Shown here: in pieces, positions 23,327 through 36,546 of the stretch
How the letters are laid out: every line of letters starts with the position of its first letter
Numbering within the stretch: the first letter of the stretch is position 1
Source of the DNA: Laburnicola sp. R22_1
Lineage: Eukaryota; Ascomycota; Dothideomycetes; Pleosporales; Didymosphaeriaceae
Direction: 5' to 3'
DNA length: 64,000 nucleotides
NCBI GenBank assembly: GCA_014281115.1
Contig: JACONQ010000018.1
Coordinates: 434,001 to 498,000, forward strand
The notes under the pieces: generated by a model
Told to the model about the DNA's origin: nothing
The model's input: only the letters and a program-made list of their open reading frames with translations
Databases searched by the model: none
Program-made: the position numbers and the translations under genes

Positions 23327-24436
23327 TGGCGTTAATTCTACCTACGGGCAGAATAATAAAGGCTTTTATCTCAAATAACATAACAAATAAAGCATAGCCT
23401 CCTACTTAGTAATTAAAAAGAGCGTAAAAAGGTAATTAGGCACAAAAAAGCGCGTTTAAACTGCTAAGCGAGCTTAGTAGTCTTAGCACAAGGCTCTTAT
23501 AAGCAAATCTTTTACAAAGAGGCCACTTAGAACTTTAGGGAATAAAACATAGGCGCAGCCACACTATAAACTATCTTCTTTGCTATTTTAATTATTGTAA
23601 ATAATATAAGTTAATATATTAATAGGGATATACTAATGCTATAGTTATAAGTAGAATAAGAATTATATATACTAAATATACTATTGCTCTATTACTATAT
23701 TAAGGTTATTCTTAATAAAATTCCTACCATCTCTCTACGTCCTACTATCTATCTAAGCAGTAACGTTGTTTCTAGAGAAGCACTTACTACTATTAAAGAG
23801 TACACGCTATAGTTTCGCACCGCTACTACTAAGATAATAACAGTAAAGTTCTATTCTATCTATAAAATAATTATCTATAGGAGCCTAGTATACTTAACTA
23901 TCTAGGGGGCCATCCTTATGTACTAGCTAGGTTAGCAGCTTATCTAGTTCTTAAAAACTAGTAAGCCTATATTCCTACTCTAGTAGAAGCAATTACTTCT
24001 TATTAGTAATAGAATCCTTTAGTAAAGGACATAAGAGAATAATAAGGTGTTTATTAGTAAGCTACAAGGTAGCGAAAGCGTCGCATAGATCTGTAAGATC
24101 CTCCTAGCTATTATTACTATTAATACTATTAAGTTAGCTTATCTAAGCAAGTACGCCACATAAGCGGCGTATAAGTATAGATAACTAATAATAGTAATAG
24201 TAATAGGCTAAGCGTGCTATATATAGCGTAAGTAAATCTTATATAGATTAGAAGCTTATAAGGTATAGATAGGGTGCAAGTAAGTTTAAACTATTATTAT
24301 ATTATTAGGTAGTGTTTAAGGTTAGTCTTTAATTAGAATTAGATGCCGTATATAGTATATAATAACCTTCTATGTTAACCTACTATAACCTTCAACTAAA
24401 AGAAAAAGGTTAAAAAAGGTGTTAGATAAGCTAACC
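23327..24436 (-). repeat. Family B repeat, full length
   Basis: Starts TGGCGTTAATTCTACC, ends GTGTTAGATAAGCTAACC. Flanks TTAGAATTCTATA (23314-23326) and TTAGAATTTTATA (24437-24449) are a 13-bp duplication with one C/T difference. 1110 bp. No recognisable protein. Confidence 0.8.
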
Positions 24437-24668
24437 TTAGAATTTTATAATATCTAATAAGTTAATCTAAAATAAGTAATATAAGTTCCTTTACTACTAT
24501 AGTCTTTATATAGGGTATTAGTTTAATATAGTTAGTTAGTTAATAGACTATTATTAATATAGTATTATATATAATTCCTATTACTAAGTTCTTAGATTTT
24601 AGTATTCCTATACTAAAATTTATAGTAATATCTTCTTATAGTACTATTAGTATATTAATCTTAGTATC

Positions 24669-24950
24669 TGTAACGATTCGTGTCTGCCTCCCTACTAGTT
24701 ATTCACTATTACCTTTCCTTTCACACCCTAATAGCGCCTTTTCTAGTTAGTATTAGCGTGTAGTTAGCGTGGACCTATGCCCTATACCGCCCACTATATA
24801 AGTAAGGGCCCCTTAGGTCCCTTCCTTATCTCCTATCTTAGTATAGTCTTAATTTAGTTATCTCTTTTAACTATACTAGCTGTCCCTAAGAGGTTTGCCC
24901 TATAAGGCTATATATCCCCGTTATATTATACTAAGATTAATATTTTCTTT
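24669..24950 (+). repeat. Gypsy 5' LTR (probable)
   Basis: TGTAACGATTCGTGTCTGCC start, a less AT-rich body with CACTATATAAG (TATA-like, about 24790) and GGGCCCCTTAGGTCCC. The end is not fixed because no second LTR exists for comparison. Confidence 0.55.
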
Positions 24951-25030
24951 AGCTATAGATAGTAATATAATATCTACTTCTTCCTTAAGACGCTGCCTAC
25001 AAGCAGTTAAATTAGTAGAAGTTTTACTTT

Positions 25031-25385
25031 ATTAGTTACTAGGAAGAATTCCTAGTGCTAGAGAGTTTGTGTTTTACTGCCCTAAGATCTATTAAAAGAG
25101 GCTACTTCTAAGTTTCTCCTTTGCTTATTACATAAGGGTAGAAACTTTATTAGTTACTAAAAAGAATTTTTAGCACTAGGGAGTTTATATTTTACTACCC
25201 TAAGGTCTATTAAAAGAAACTGCGTCTAAGTCTCTTCTTTGCTTAATATATAAAGGTAGGAATTTTATTAGTTACTAGTTATGCTAGGCAGTTATTACAC
25301 TACGCTAAAGTCTATTAAGCGAGGATGCCCCTAACATTCTAATATTTTAAAAATAAATAATAGTTAATAATTAATAAATAGTAAC
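25031..25385. repeat. 118-bp tandem repeat in Gypsy leader
   Basis: The word ATTAGTTACT recurs at 25031, 25149 and 25267, an exact 118-bp period, with the words CCTAAGATCTATTAAAAGAG and CTTTGCTTA also repeating. Two full units plus a partial third. It lies between LTR and gag. Confidence 0.75.
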
Positions 25386-25699
25386 TACTGCGCTACACCC
25401 TATAGAGATAACTTGCCTAATAACTACCTTCTAGCGCTATTATAGTAATAGCACAAGGCATAGAGCTAAAGGAATTAGAGCTAGGCTATAGTAGTATTAT
25501 AGAAGTTAAAGTTTTATATGTTTTATTTTACACTTTATCTTTTACTTTATTTATTTTTTAGTTTAGACTATGCGCTAGCTTATATACTATATAAAACTTG
25601 CTACTTTAGGTCTATTTACTACACCCTCTCTATAACTCTACTTTGCTTAACTCTTCTACTATCTACACTATAATAAGCTGCTGCCCTTCTATATAAGAG

Positions 25700-27660
25700 A
25701 CTCCTCTAGTCCCTAGAGCGTTTCCTAAGTCCTTTTAATACAACTCTATAATTAATAATATAGTAGGGAATGTTTGCATACACCCTACTAATAATACTTT
25801 ATATAATATTTATTCTAGAATTTTCCTACTTAATCCTACTAGTAATATATTATCTATTAAGTATAGAAAGCAGCCTATAGCTGCTTCTAAGATAACTAGT
25901 GACTTTGCTCCTACCCTTATAACAAAAAGAGCATTATTAAACTACTAAGAAAAGTCTACATTAATAGAATTTCTTAGAAGGCTTTTAAGTATAATTAAAA
26001 TATTCCCGCACTTAAAATAAATTAGTTAGGTAATAAATTTTTACTAGTAAACTTTAAGTAGCTTGCGCACTAAGGCAAAGCTAAACTTAAAGCTACTAAG
26101 AGGTTTAGCGCGTTTTTAGCGTAATTTAAACTAGACTTATCACTCTAGCACAGCCTAGAAATAAAACAATTACTTACTACCTATTAGCTTTAGGCTTAAT
26201 ATTACTTTTCTTAAGGCCTACTTTTAGAGATAGTACTAGATTTAGTAGCTAGAGCTATTATAAAGTCTAAAGATAATCCTATATAAAAGAGTATTATTTA
26301 AACTTTATATAAGCGCGCTAATATATTTAAATAAGCTTTTACTATACTTAAGGTATCGTTACCTTATACTATAATATATATAGTAGAGGATAGATTTTAA
26401 TCCTAGTCTAATAGTGCTAAGTACGCAGTTATTAAAGATAACTTTTTTACCCCTAATAAAGCTGTTCCTTTTATTAAAAATAATCCTAATCTGTAGCACT
26501 GTACTTAAGTCTTCTTAAAAGATAATTCTAATTTATAGCGCTGCACGTAAGTTTTCTTAAAAGCCACTAGTTTAAAAATGCCTAATTTACTATATAGTTT
26601 ACGCCGCTCTTATATAGCTAAATAGAGCTTATTCTACCTAGTTGCGCTCTAATATACGTCTTACCTAGCGCCTTAGTAAGCGCCCTAATATTTGCCCTAG
26701 CTTATAGTATCTACTTTACACCTAGATAACACCTTTTACTACTTTTTAGTTCTAGAATATATATAAACTAAGCTTCCTAATAGCAATTAAATAAATATAC
26801 CCTAAAATAGATACTGTTCTATTACCCTCTCTAATATATCTAATCTAGGATGCTTTATAAAGCTACCTATTATTAATAAGCTTTATAAAAAACGTTAATC
26901 TAGCCCTAGTATTAAAAATTAGCTAGAGGACATACGCAATAAAATCTAGATTAATATAGACTACTACTAAGGTAATAACTACATAGAAAATTAAAACAGC
27001 CTTATAAAAGCTATACTTAGCTACGCTTTAAAAGGCTGCGCAAAATTAATATTTAATAAATTAGGCCTTGGAAAAAGATTATAAACGTAACTTACTTTTT
27101 AAATTTCTAGAAGAAACTTACTATAATCTTTATACTTTCTAATAGGCACGTAAAAAGTTCTATAAGCTCTTTCTCTCTAATAGAATAAACGCCTAAATAT
27201 TCTTATAGGCTTTTAAAAGTCTAGCTAGAAAGTGTAAACTAGACGCAAAGACCTAAAAGGGTAAATTATAACTTAAGTTAAATAAAAGTCTTAAGTTAAT
27301 GCTCTAAAGAGAGATAGAAGATTCTAATATTAACGACCTAGAGATTAAACACTAGATAGCTACAGCTAGCTACACTCTCTAAAATAATAGTATAATAAAT
27401 TTGTTTTAGGCGCGTACGCAGACCTCTTATAAGGTCCTACCTTTTAAATTAAAGGCCTTATATATAGTAACTAAAAAATAAGCACCCTACTCTAGACTTA
27501 CTATTTTCTTCTTACCCCTCTATAACTATAACAGAATATAGTGCATTAAGTATAATACTTATTTCTAGTTTAGTAAGATAGGAAATAAGTACTTAAGCTG
27601 CTATAACTATTACTAAAAGATAGCTATAAAAGTAAATATATAGATAGTAACTAATCTTAA
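25700..27660 (+). pseudogene. Gypsy gag zone relic
   Basis: Position between leader and pol is the basis for the call; long plus-strand stretches are open if TAG/TAA are read as Gln. A Cys-containing segment near 27530-27640 may be the remnant of a nucleocapsid zinc knuckle, but the Cys/His spacing is no longer complete. Gag would form the particle that packages element RNA. No start or end can be assigned. Confidence 0.45.
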
Positions 27661-30600
27661 TTTAAATATATTAAGCATTGCCTACTACTCTAATTTAGAC
27701 GCAGGTAATTTATTAGATAATAAGGCTTTAAATATAAGCTACTAGACTACTCTAACTAAGTAGCTTATATAGCGGCTACTAAACTAATTAATTTGGATAA
27801 GTTATCATTTTAATTATAAAACGCAAATGCTAAACTAAAATTGCTATCTATAAGTAGTAAGATAGTAAAAGTTTCTAAGCTATTTAGAGGCCTTTAGCTA
27901 GTTGTACTAGTGCAAATTATATTCTAAGAATTAGCTCTTAGATTATAGGCCTTAATAAATACTAGTACTAGCGCTTATAACCTTATTACTTTAAGGTATA
28001 TAAAGACAGTATAAAAATAGCTTAAAGCTAAACTCCTTTGCCTAAAGACACTAATCTTTCTTAAGAACTTTATAGAAAACAGAAGCGTAAAAGTAAATAC
28101 CTATTTTATAGCCTAGCTTAATATTAATAAATATAGCTTTACTATATAGTTTATTTTCTATAATATAGGGGACTATAATCTTATTATTAGTACCAAATCT
28201 TTTAAGCAAGCTAACTGCCTAGTTAACACCTAGAACAGCCGCCTTTATTAGAAAGATAATAAGAATCTAGCCCTTGCTAGCAACCTTATCCTACTATAGA
28301 CTTTCTTTTTACCTAATTCTTCCTACTATGACAACGCCACTTAATAGGATAGCCTACTTAAAAAGTAGAATTATACCTACTAAAAGACTTACTTATTAAA
28401 AGCTAACTAGAGCGTCTCTAAGAAAATCTCTATCTAGCTTCTTAACACCACTATCTTAGTTATTAGAACGTACTTAAAGCCTTACTAGAAACTAAGCTAT
28501 AAGAATAACTTTAATAAGGATAGTAGCGTAAAGACTAAAAAGCTGCCTTTTTGAAATAAAGAACTATTAGATAATAAATCGCCTATTAATCACCCTATCT
28601 CCACTATCTAAGGAAGCTACTAGTCAAACTAGCCCCTAGAAATTATGCGGTAGAATTTAGATACTACCTCTAGCCCTAGACGTAGAGACTATAATTTTAC
28701 TAAAAAAGCTAATTTGCAGATTAGATAGCTTTTATAGAAATTAACTATTTAATTATAACTACTTTAGCTAGATTAATTTAAATTAGCTCTCTTTCGCTCT
28801 ACTAAATTATCAATATAGAAGAAGAACTTGCAAAAAATAAATAATAAATTGCGTTTAGCAGACCTACTAGTCCTATAGAATTTAGCTAACCTCCTAGAAC
28901 TTATTTAGGCGCTAACGCAGAAACAATTATATGCTGCTAGCTTTAATATTAATATAGTAAGCGCTATAGCTTTTACTTTAAATAGCGGCTATAAGTCTAA
29001 TATAATTATTAGTTATACTAGCCTCTATAAGTTAGCTAAACTTATTAAGGACTATAAGAGCAAGATGCATAGCCTAGAAAATAAGTCCTAAGCTAACCTA
29101 CTTACTAAAATAGAATAAGCACTTTTCTAGTTAGGATACACTAGAGTAAAGCCTGCCTATTTTTTAAAATTAGATTCTAATACCCTCCTATTTTACTAAA
29201 AGAGTATTAATTGCTATATTAACATTACTAAAGACCTATCTATACTTACCACATTGCCTTTATATAGTATATTTTTAGGGCACCTTAAACTTCTTAAAGC
29301 CTATATTAATAACTATATTAAGCGCGGGTTTATTATCTTTAGCAACACTAGCTTTGCTTTGCTAGTAATACTTGCTAAAAAGCTTAATAAAGGTTAGCAC
29401 TTTTATACTAATTACTGCTAGCTTAATACTATTACTAGAAAGAATATTATAGTAATTCTACTTATAAAGAAGGTATTTACACGCATCTCTAGAGCAAGAC
29501 TTTTTACTAAGCTTAATATTTGCTAGATATTCTACTAAATCTAGCTTACCCTAAAGACTAAAGCGCTAACAACTTTTTAAACCTGGTATAAAAATTATAA
29601 GTATAAGATTTTACCATTTAGTCTCTATAATAGTCCTGCTACCTTTTAATAGTTTATTAATACCGTTTTAGGCAATTATCTAGATAACTTCTATACTGCA
29701 TATATTAATAACATTCTCATCTGTCCTAAGAATTATTTAGAATATAAAGAATATATTTACAAGGTCCTACTTTACTTAAAAAACGCTAATATTTAAGCTA
29801 ATGTTAAGAAATACAAATTTACTGTAATAAGAACTAAGTTCTTAAGATATATTATTAGCACTAAAGAAATCTATAAAAAGTCTACAAAGACCGCTATAGT
29901 TTAGAAATAGAAAGAGCCCATAATACTTAAGGTATTATAGAGCTTTTTAGGCTTCTATAACTACTACTACTTCTTTCTTCCTTACGATAGGTAGGCTATT
30001 TGCCCCCTAATTATGCCACTAAAAATAGTGCCTTTTATACTTTTAAACACTAGGAATATACTGCCTTTAAAGCTACTAAGCAACTTATAGCTAGCAATAT
30101 CCTAGTTTTATAGTACTTCCTATTATAAATTACTTATATAGAATCTAACTCTAGTAATAGTGTTAGTATAGGCTCTCTTAGTTAACTATAATCTAATAGT
30201 ACCTAGCACCTAGTTATATAGTACTCTAAATTATTAAAGTCTAGTAAGTTAAATTATAATATTTATAATAAGAAAATATTAGTAGTTATATAAAGCCTTT
30301 TAGAATAGAGAGCGTAACTAATTAGTCTCTAAACTACTAAGACCTTTAATAGTATTACTAATTATTAGGCCCTTAAATACTTTAGTACTAAATATAAGAA
30401 CTTTTTATAGTAAGTCTATTAGTTTAAAAAGCTATCTAAATACTATTATTAAATTATATACTAACTAGGCACTATAAATATTATAGCTAATACGCTATTT
30501 AGAAAATAGAATAAGCTAAAGTTTCAAAGGGAGAAGGATTAAGAGGCTTATACTTAGTTTTTTCTCCTATAACTACTACATACTGCTAAAGCAGCCTTTA

Positions 30601-31700
30601 TAGCTGTTATAATTGCAAAGTAAAAGAAAGGAAAAGTTAATATAAGCTCTAAAAAAGCCTATTCTTATATACTTATTAATTGCCTACTATATGCTAATTA
30701 AATATATAAAGTGCTTAAATTGCTCTAAGAAGTTGTCTATTTAAAATTACTAGATTTTGCCTTTAATTCTTTAGAGTTACTTTTCTATAAAAACTACCTA
30801 GTAGTTCCCTTTATAAAGTTTCTTCAGACGCATTTAATTAAAACAATATATACTTATTAGATTACTAGTAATTTAGATTTAAAAAAACTTTTACCTTTTA
30901 CACTAGTTATATTACTAGAAGGGTATAAACGCTAATATTAATAGGTATATCTCTAATTACAAAGACTGCTAGTAGAATAAGCCTTTGCTAGATAAAAAGC
31001 TAGGCTTGTTATACTTACATTCTATCCCTAAAAATATCTAGTAAGATAGTTTAATTAATTTTAAATTATTCCCTAAAAATAAGAAAGTGTATAATAATGC
31101 AATAGTATCTTATTACTACCTATTTAAGCGTGCCTTTTCTATTCCCTACTATAATATAGTTACTACTAAATAAGCTACTAATCTCTACTATTAGTCCATA
31201 TTTAAAGTCTTTAGTCCCCCTAGATTAATTATCTCTAACTATAGTGCCTAGTTTATTTCTACTTTCTTAGCTACTTTATATAAGCTTATAAGTATTAAGT
31301 AACTTTTTTCTGTAGCGCAGTATCTATAAACTAATAGCTAAACTAAGATTATAAAATAGTACCTTAACTAGCGTCTGCGTCTGTTTATTAACTTTTATTA
31401 AGACAACTAGTTAGATTTGCTGCCTAGTATAGACTAGACCTAAGTAATACTACCCTATAATAACACCAGAGATTTGCCTTTTAAGATTAAGTTTATGTAT
31501 TAGCTGTACTTTTACTAGAACTAGCGTAAGCGTATCTAACTAGTTACTAAATTTCTAGATAATATTACTTTAGAAAAGACTTAAGTATAAGTTAAGACGT
31601 ATACTAAAGCCTACAAATTTGTCTATAATACCACCCACACTAATATATCTACTACCTAGGAAATATAATTAGATTAAGCTAATAAATATAGACAAGCTAT
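27660..31700 (+). pseudogene. Gypsy pol polyprotein relic (RT, RNase H, integrase)
   Basis: RT at 29160-29930 has LPLYSIFLGHLKLLKAYI, KRGFIIFSNTSFA, FTKLNICQIFYQI (family: FTKLDLRGAYNLI), then TWYKNYKYKILPFSLYNSPATF (family: PFGLTNAPATFQ) and the active-site line YINNILI (family: YLDDILI), so both Asp are Asn. Integrase at 31190-31640 has PPRLIISNYSA (family: SDRGSQF), LKQRLRLFINFYxDNQLDLL and FKIKFMYQL. Tens of stops, mostly at Gln codons. Protease is expected near 27.7-28.3 kb but no active-site triplet is left. Confidence 0.75.
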
Positions 31701-32817
31701 TAATTTTAATATTAGGGACTAGGTCTTTATTACCTTTAAGGAATTTATTACTAAACGCCTATTAGTTAAGTTAAATTATTAAATAAAAGGACTATACCCA
31801 AATGTAGGTAAGAAAGGCTACTTATTTGTACTTAAATTTCTATAATATATAAGAGTTTACCTAGTGTTCTTCGCTAATAGACTTTAAAGAGATTTAAATA
31901 ATCCCTTACTAGGTTAATTGCAACCTTTAAAACTACCTATTAAGGTAGATAGAGTTTCTAACTAGCTAGTTTCTCGCATTCTTAATAGCAAAGTAGACTA
32001 TAGAACACTAAAGTACTAGGCAGCGTAAAAAGGGCATAATTTTAACCTAACCTACTACCCTGCTAATAACTTTGTTAACTCTTCTCTACTAATTAAAGCT
32101 TACTATTAAGAGTACCCTACGCAAGCTAGTATACTAAAATAGTTACCTATTTAGCTAGACACCGCCCTCTAAAATACTTTTCTAGAGCCTATCTCTAAAA
32201 ATAATATATCTATAAAAATATGGTTAAAGCGCTATATTAAGCGTACTTAGCTAGGTACCTATTACTTTTTAATACTTATACGCCCTTTGGCTTATATATA
32301 TAACTAGATACCTATTATATTTTAGTATCTTTACCTCCTAATAGCCTCTCTACCCCTTGATATCCCTACTATTGCTAGCAGCCCCTATAACTTTAGGAGC
32401 TATCTTACCCTAATTAAAAACTATATAGTTAGGTTAATACATTTTTTAAAATACTCTTTTATAGTAGTAAAGAACCTTATATACTATAATTGCGCTAGTA
32501 TATAATAAACTAACTAAAATATTTTTCGCTAACTGCGTTTTTATATAGCGTTAGAGCTATGGATGCACTCTATTAGCGAAATACTAGATGCTAAGATATA
32601 GTTTCTATTGCGTTTTTTTACTAATTTACTATTTTATCCCTAATAACTTTCCTTAATATCTCTACTAAATAGCATCTAAACTAAAAACTAAGGCCACCGC
32701 TAGAACTGTACAGGTCTGTTACCTCTATTCTAGCCCTTTTTAGCCCTAAAATAGTGTTAGTTACATTAAAAATCCGCTAAAACACCTTAGTTTTATATAC
32801 TTTCCTTCCTATTTTTA
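31700..32817 (+). other. Gypsy 3' region, unassigned frame
   Basis: Downstream of integrase the plus strand stays partly open, for example GTYYFLILIRPLAYIYN and SSPYNFRSYLTLIKNYI near 32240-32420, and WMHSISEILDAKIQFLLRFF near 32560. A chromodomain or an extra frame would fit this place in fungal Gypsy elements, but I cannot identify one. Confidence 0.35.
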
Positions 32818-33289
32818 GGCTTACTTTGCTTACTAAATTTAAGATTCTAGCTTATTTTCCTTTAATAGTTATAAGCCTAGGGCTTTAAGATTGTAGGCTA
32901 ATTCTTCCTACGTGCTTAGGCATTAGAATTCTAATTTATACACTCTAATTAATCCTTATTAATTATTTCTAATCCTCTTCTACGCTTAAATCTTACCTAT
33001 AATTAAGATAACTAATACTGTAATTTTTACTATAAAGGTGCTGGTTACTAACTAAGCGAGCTAGCCTTTCTAGTTTATCTAGCTCTAATTTTATACTTAG
33101 TCTAAAGGGATTTAGTATTTTGTTAATCCTAATACTAAAGACATCCTTAATTAAGATCTAGTCTAACTAACTTTTTCTATACTCCTAAAGAAGATAGTAA
33201 GTATAAGTAATAATATGTATAATAATTAGATTAAGGTCTATAGTATTTAGATTATAGACTATTAAGTAGAAGTATAAGACTAGTAAATT

Positions 33290-35760
33290 AATATAATAAA
33301 AATTTAGGATCTCGCCTTATAGGTTTATACTATAGTGTTCTAAGATCTATTAGCACTAGCTATAATTATAATAAATAAAAAAAGACCTCCCTATAAGCGT
33401 TTATCAAGATACTTTAGAAGGATCTAGCTCTATTAGAAGTAAGTATAAAGAACCTAGTACGCACCTAATACTAAGCACACCTTAAAAAGGCTAAGTATAA
33501 AAGGCAAACACCTAAAACTTAGTATAGAATGTAGCAGCTTCTTTTTAATAAGGCTAAAAGTTTTAAGCTTTCTAATATAGAAGGTAAGCTTACTATATAT
33601 AACTTCTTCAACCCGCTAGTAGTTAGGCTTGCACTAGAATAGGCCTAATTTATAAATTATCGTCTTATATAAGACGCCTTACTTAGTATTAAGATAATAA
33701 ATCTTACTAATATTAGGAAGGTCTATTCTATACTTATTTAGGAGCACTAGCTTTAATTAACTAATAGTAAGTTATTAGGCGTATTTGTAATAACAACTAG
33801 TTAAAATAATAATTAGAAGAAGTAAGATAGTAGTAGCTTAAATAAAGGAAAAGGTTATAAGTCTAAGGGTAATAAGTGCCTTTATAAAAATAAGAAGTAT
33901 AAGTAGAATAGTCTTAATTACTAATGCCTTTAAACTATTATTACTAGTAAAAGCTTTAAAGAAGTGCTACTAATTACTCTTACTAAGAAAGAATATAAGG
34001 AAATTAATAATTATTTAGTATTTCTATAATAGAAGGAGCCTTGCAGTAGGATTAAAATAGAAGGATAGAAGACTACACCTATAGTAAGAAGCTTAACTAC
34101 TTCTACCTACTTAGGATTAATAGCTTATACTCTAATTAATCTATTAGTCTTTAATAAATAGCTATAAGAGAGCTTAGGGGTGCACTTAATAATATATTAT
34201 AGTAATTACCTACTTATATAAAGCACTATTCTTAATAAAAGAGTAGCAGTTATCTTATTAATAATTATTTACTTCTAATACCTAGCTTGTTTAAGAAAGC
34301 TAGCTTAACCTAGAATATTAAAGCTAGGACTTAGGCCCTCCTAATTTTAGAAATAGAAAATTAACTTATAAAGGGTATGCTTACTAGTAAGTACAGTGCA
34401 TATATAAAGAATCATTTACTCAAGAATATTAAGGTTATAAAAAGATTATATTAATATTATCTCTAAAGCTTGCCTAAAAAGATAGAGATCTAGTACCTAG
34501 GTTTAGATAGATTATTGTACATAGAAACTCTTGCTAAGAATATTATCTTAGTAGAACTAAGTAGTATTTATAATCTTACCTTTATTAAATATAAGCTTTT
34601 CCTACTATTCTTTAGCTATAGTAGTTAGAAAATTATACTATAATCTTCTATAAGCAGACACTAAGAAACTCTAGCGTCTTTAATTAAGTTACTTAGACTA
34701 GTAAGCACTTTAAGCTCTAGTTTAGAACACTTAAAATATGCGTATTTTTAGCACTTAGAAAAAGGACTATTAGTATTATTATATAACGCATATAATAAAA
34801 GTAATGTTCAGACGCCTAAGAAAATAATTTCTAAGACTATTTTATTATATTTTATAGGATCTATTTAATTTCCTAGTAGAACAGCTTAGAGAGCTATAGA
34901 GCTAAATTATTAAAAAGAATTTAGCAGAAAGATCTATAATAATAACCTTATATTAAAATCTCTAATAGAGGTTAAATAAGTAATAACTAAGCTTAATTAA
35001 TAGGTAGAAAATAAGCTTAGGATTGTTATAATCTATTAAGATAATAATATTGCTACTCTTCTCTAGAGGGGACAATTAGCCTATAAGGACTGTACAGACA
35101 AACAAGGAATTAAGATTAGCTATATTCTAGTATATATATATAAACTAAATAGAGTACTAAAGTAAGCAAAATAAGAGATTATTACTAAGGCTATAAAAAT
35201 AAGGGAAAGCGCAAATCTGCCGCCTATAATATAGCCTAAGATTCTAAATACAGCTACTTACCTCTATGGCAAAAGCCTATTAGTTCTATATACTTTTTAA
35301 TCACTAAACAAAGTGCTTAAAAATTAGTTTAGATAGTATTTCTATTAGTATAAGCCTGCTTACGTATAAGTATAGACAGCTAATATTTATCCTAATTAGA
35401 GTAGAATTTATGCCTATAGCTATTAAGCATATTCTTTAAAAAGAGATCGCATAATAAAGTAAAATAAGTAAGAATTTAAAGTAAATTCTAGGGGCTATAT
35501 TAGATACCTAGTTAGTTATATAGTATTAAATCTCTATCAGATATAGATTCTAGTACTTAATTAGATAATTACTACGCATAATATTATATTTAATAAAATA
35601 TTATTTTATAAACGTAAAGCCAAGTAAGGTATATTTTATACAAAAGTAGTAAAGATTATTAAAGTCCTATATAAGGAGAAAATTAATAACTTAGAAGAAG
35701 AGTTAGTAATTATTCTTAATTTTCTTACTATACTAAATAAGTAAGTACTAAGTAAGCGAA
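33290..35760 (+). pseudogene. Copia gag-integrase relic
   Basis: A gag-like frame at 33290-34000 includes the broken knuckle NKCLYKNKKYK. Integrase motifs follow around 35100-35740: KEIRLAI-type core, YLYGKSLLVLYTF, SRIYAYSYQAYSLKRD (family: CRAYALTPTAQLKK), FKVNSRGYIRYLVSY (family: KAWIGYLVGY) and NIIFNKILFYKRKAK. Frames switch at a few places, so indels occur besides RIP stops. The same order is seen in the second copy at 55.7-58.2 kb. Confidence 0.7.
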
Positions 35761-36312
35761 GGATAGTATTTCTATCTAGCAATCTAAGAGCTTAGCTAGC
35801 TAGGCTAGTAATTAAGTAGCTAATAGAACTAACATATAAGTAGCAAGCTTAGCTAGTAAGTAGCTAAGAATTTATAGAGTTTAAAGTAAGCATATTAGGC
35901 TTATAACTCCTAGATAGACGCTAAAGCTAGGCAATTTAGGGTATAATAAGTTAAGGAATTATAGAAAGACTAATAGCTACTAGAGTGTATACTAATGTAG
36001 GCAAGCTAGCCTATTAAATTCTAGACAGCGTTTTCTCTAAAGTATAGAGACTAAGAACTCTATAGCTACCTCTGAATTTAGCCTTAAGAGCTTAACTACG
36101 CTAGAGAAAGTAGATAACCCACTAGTAAGCTAAAGGTAAAAATAAAATTAAGCACATATAAGATTAAGTAGGAGACTCTAAGGTAATAACGTAGATATGC
36201 ACGTTTAGAACTATTTACCTCTTTAATAATAAAAAGATTATAATTAGTATAATAATACTATTAATTAGCTAAGGGATAGGTTAGGTATATATACACTAAT
36301 TACTAGTTATAT

Positions 36313-36535
36313 GTGGCGTTAAATTAACTACCTAGGGGTAGCACGACAAAGGCTTTTATCTTAAATACCATAATAAAAAAAGTAGAGCCTCCTGCTTAGT
36401 AATTAAAAAAAAGCGTGAAAAGGTGGTTATAAAAATGCGCGTTCAAATGCTAAGCGAGCTTGGCGGTCTTGGCGCGCACAGCTCCCACATGCAAAGTTTT
36501 CATAAAGAGGCCACTTGGAACTTTAGTAGAGGAGG
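36313..36535 (-). repeat. Truncated family B copy, 223 bp, weakly mutated
   Basis: Inserted in Copia with an 11-bp duplication ACTAGTTATAT (36302-36312 and 36536-36546). The uninterrupted Copia at 58720-58760 shows the empty site TACTAGTTATAGAATAG, confirming insertion. Keeps C/G-rich words (CTTGGCGGTCTTGGCGCGCA) lost from full-length copies. Confidence 0.85.
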
Positions 36536-36546
36536 ACTAGTTATAT

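Larger units (their letters stand above)
24669..32817 (+). mobile_element. Ty3/Gypsy retrotransposon relic
   Basis: Begins with a TGTAACG LTR-like terminus. A leader with 118-bp tandem repeats follows, then a gag zone (about 25.7-27.6 kb) and pol in the order RT (29.1-29.9 kb), RNase H zone and integrase (30.7-31.7 kb), the Gypsy order. Stops are frequent. The right boundary is set where the next Copia begins; no 3' LTR copy of 24669-24950 was found, so the element is probably truncated or its 3' LTR lost. Confidence 0.8.
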
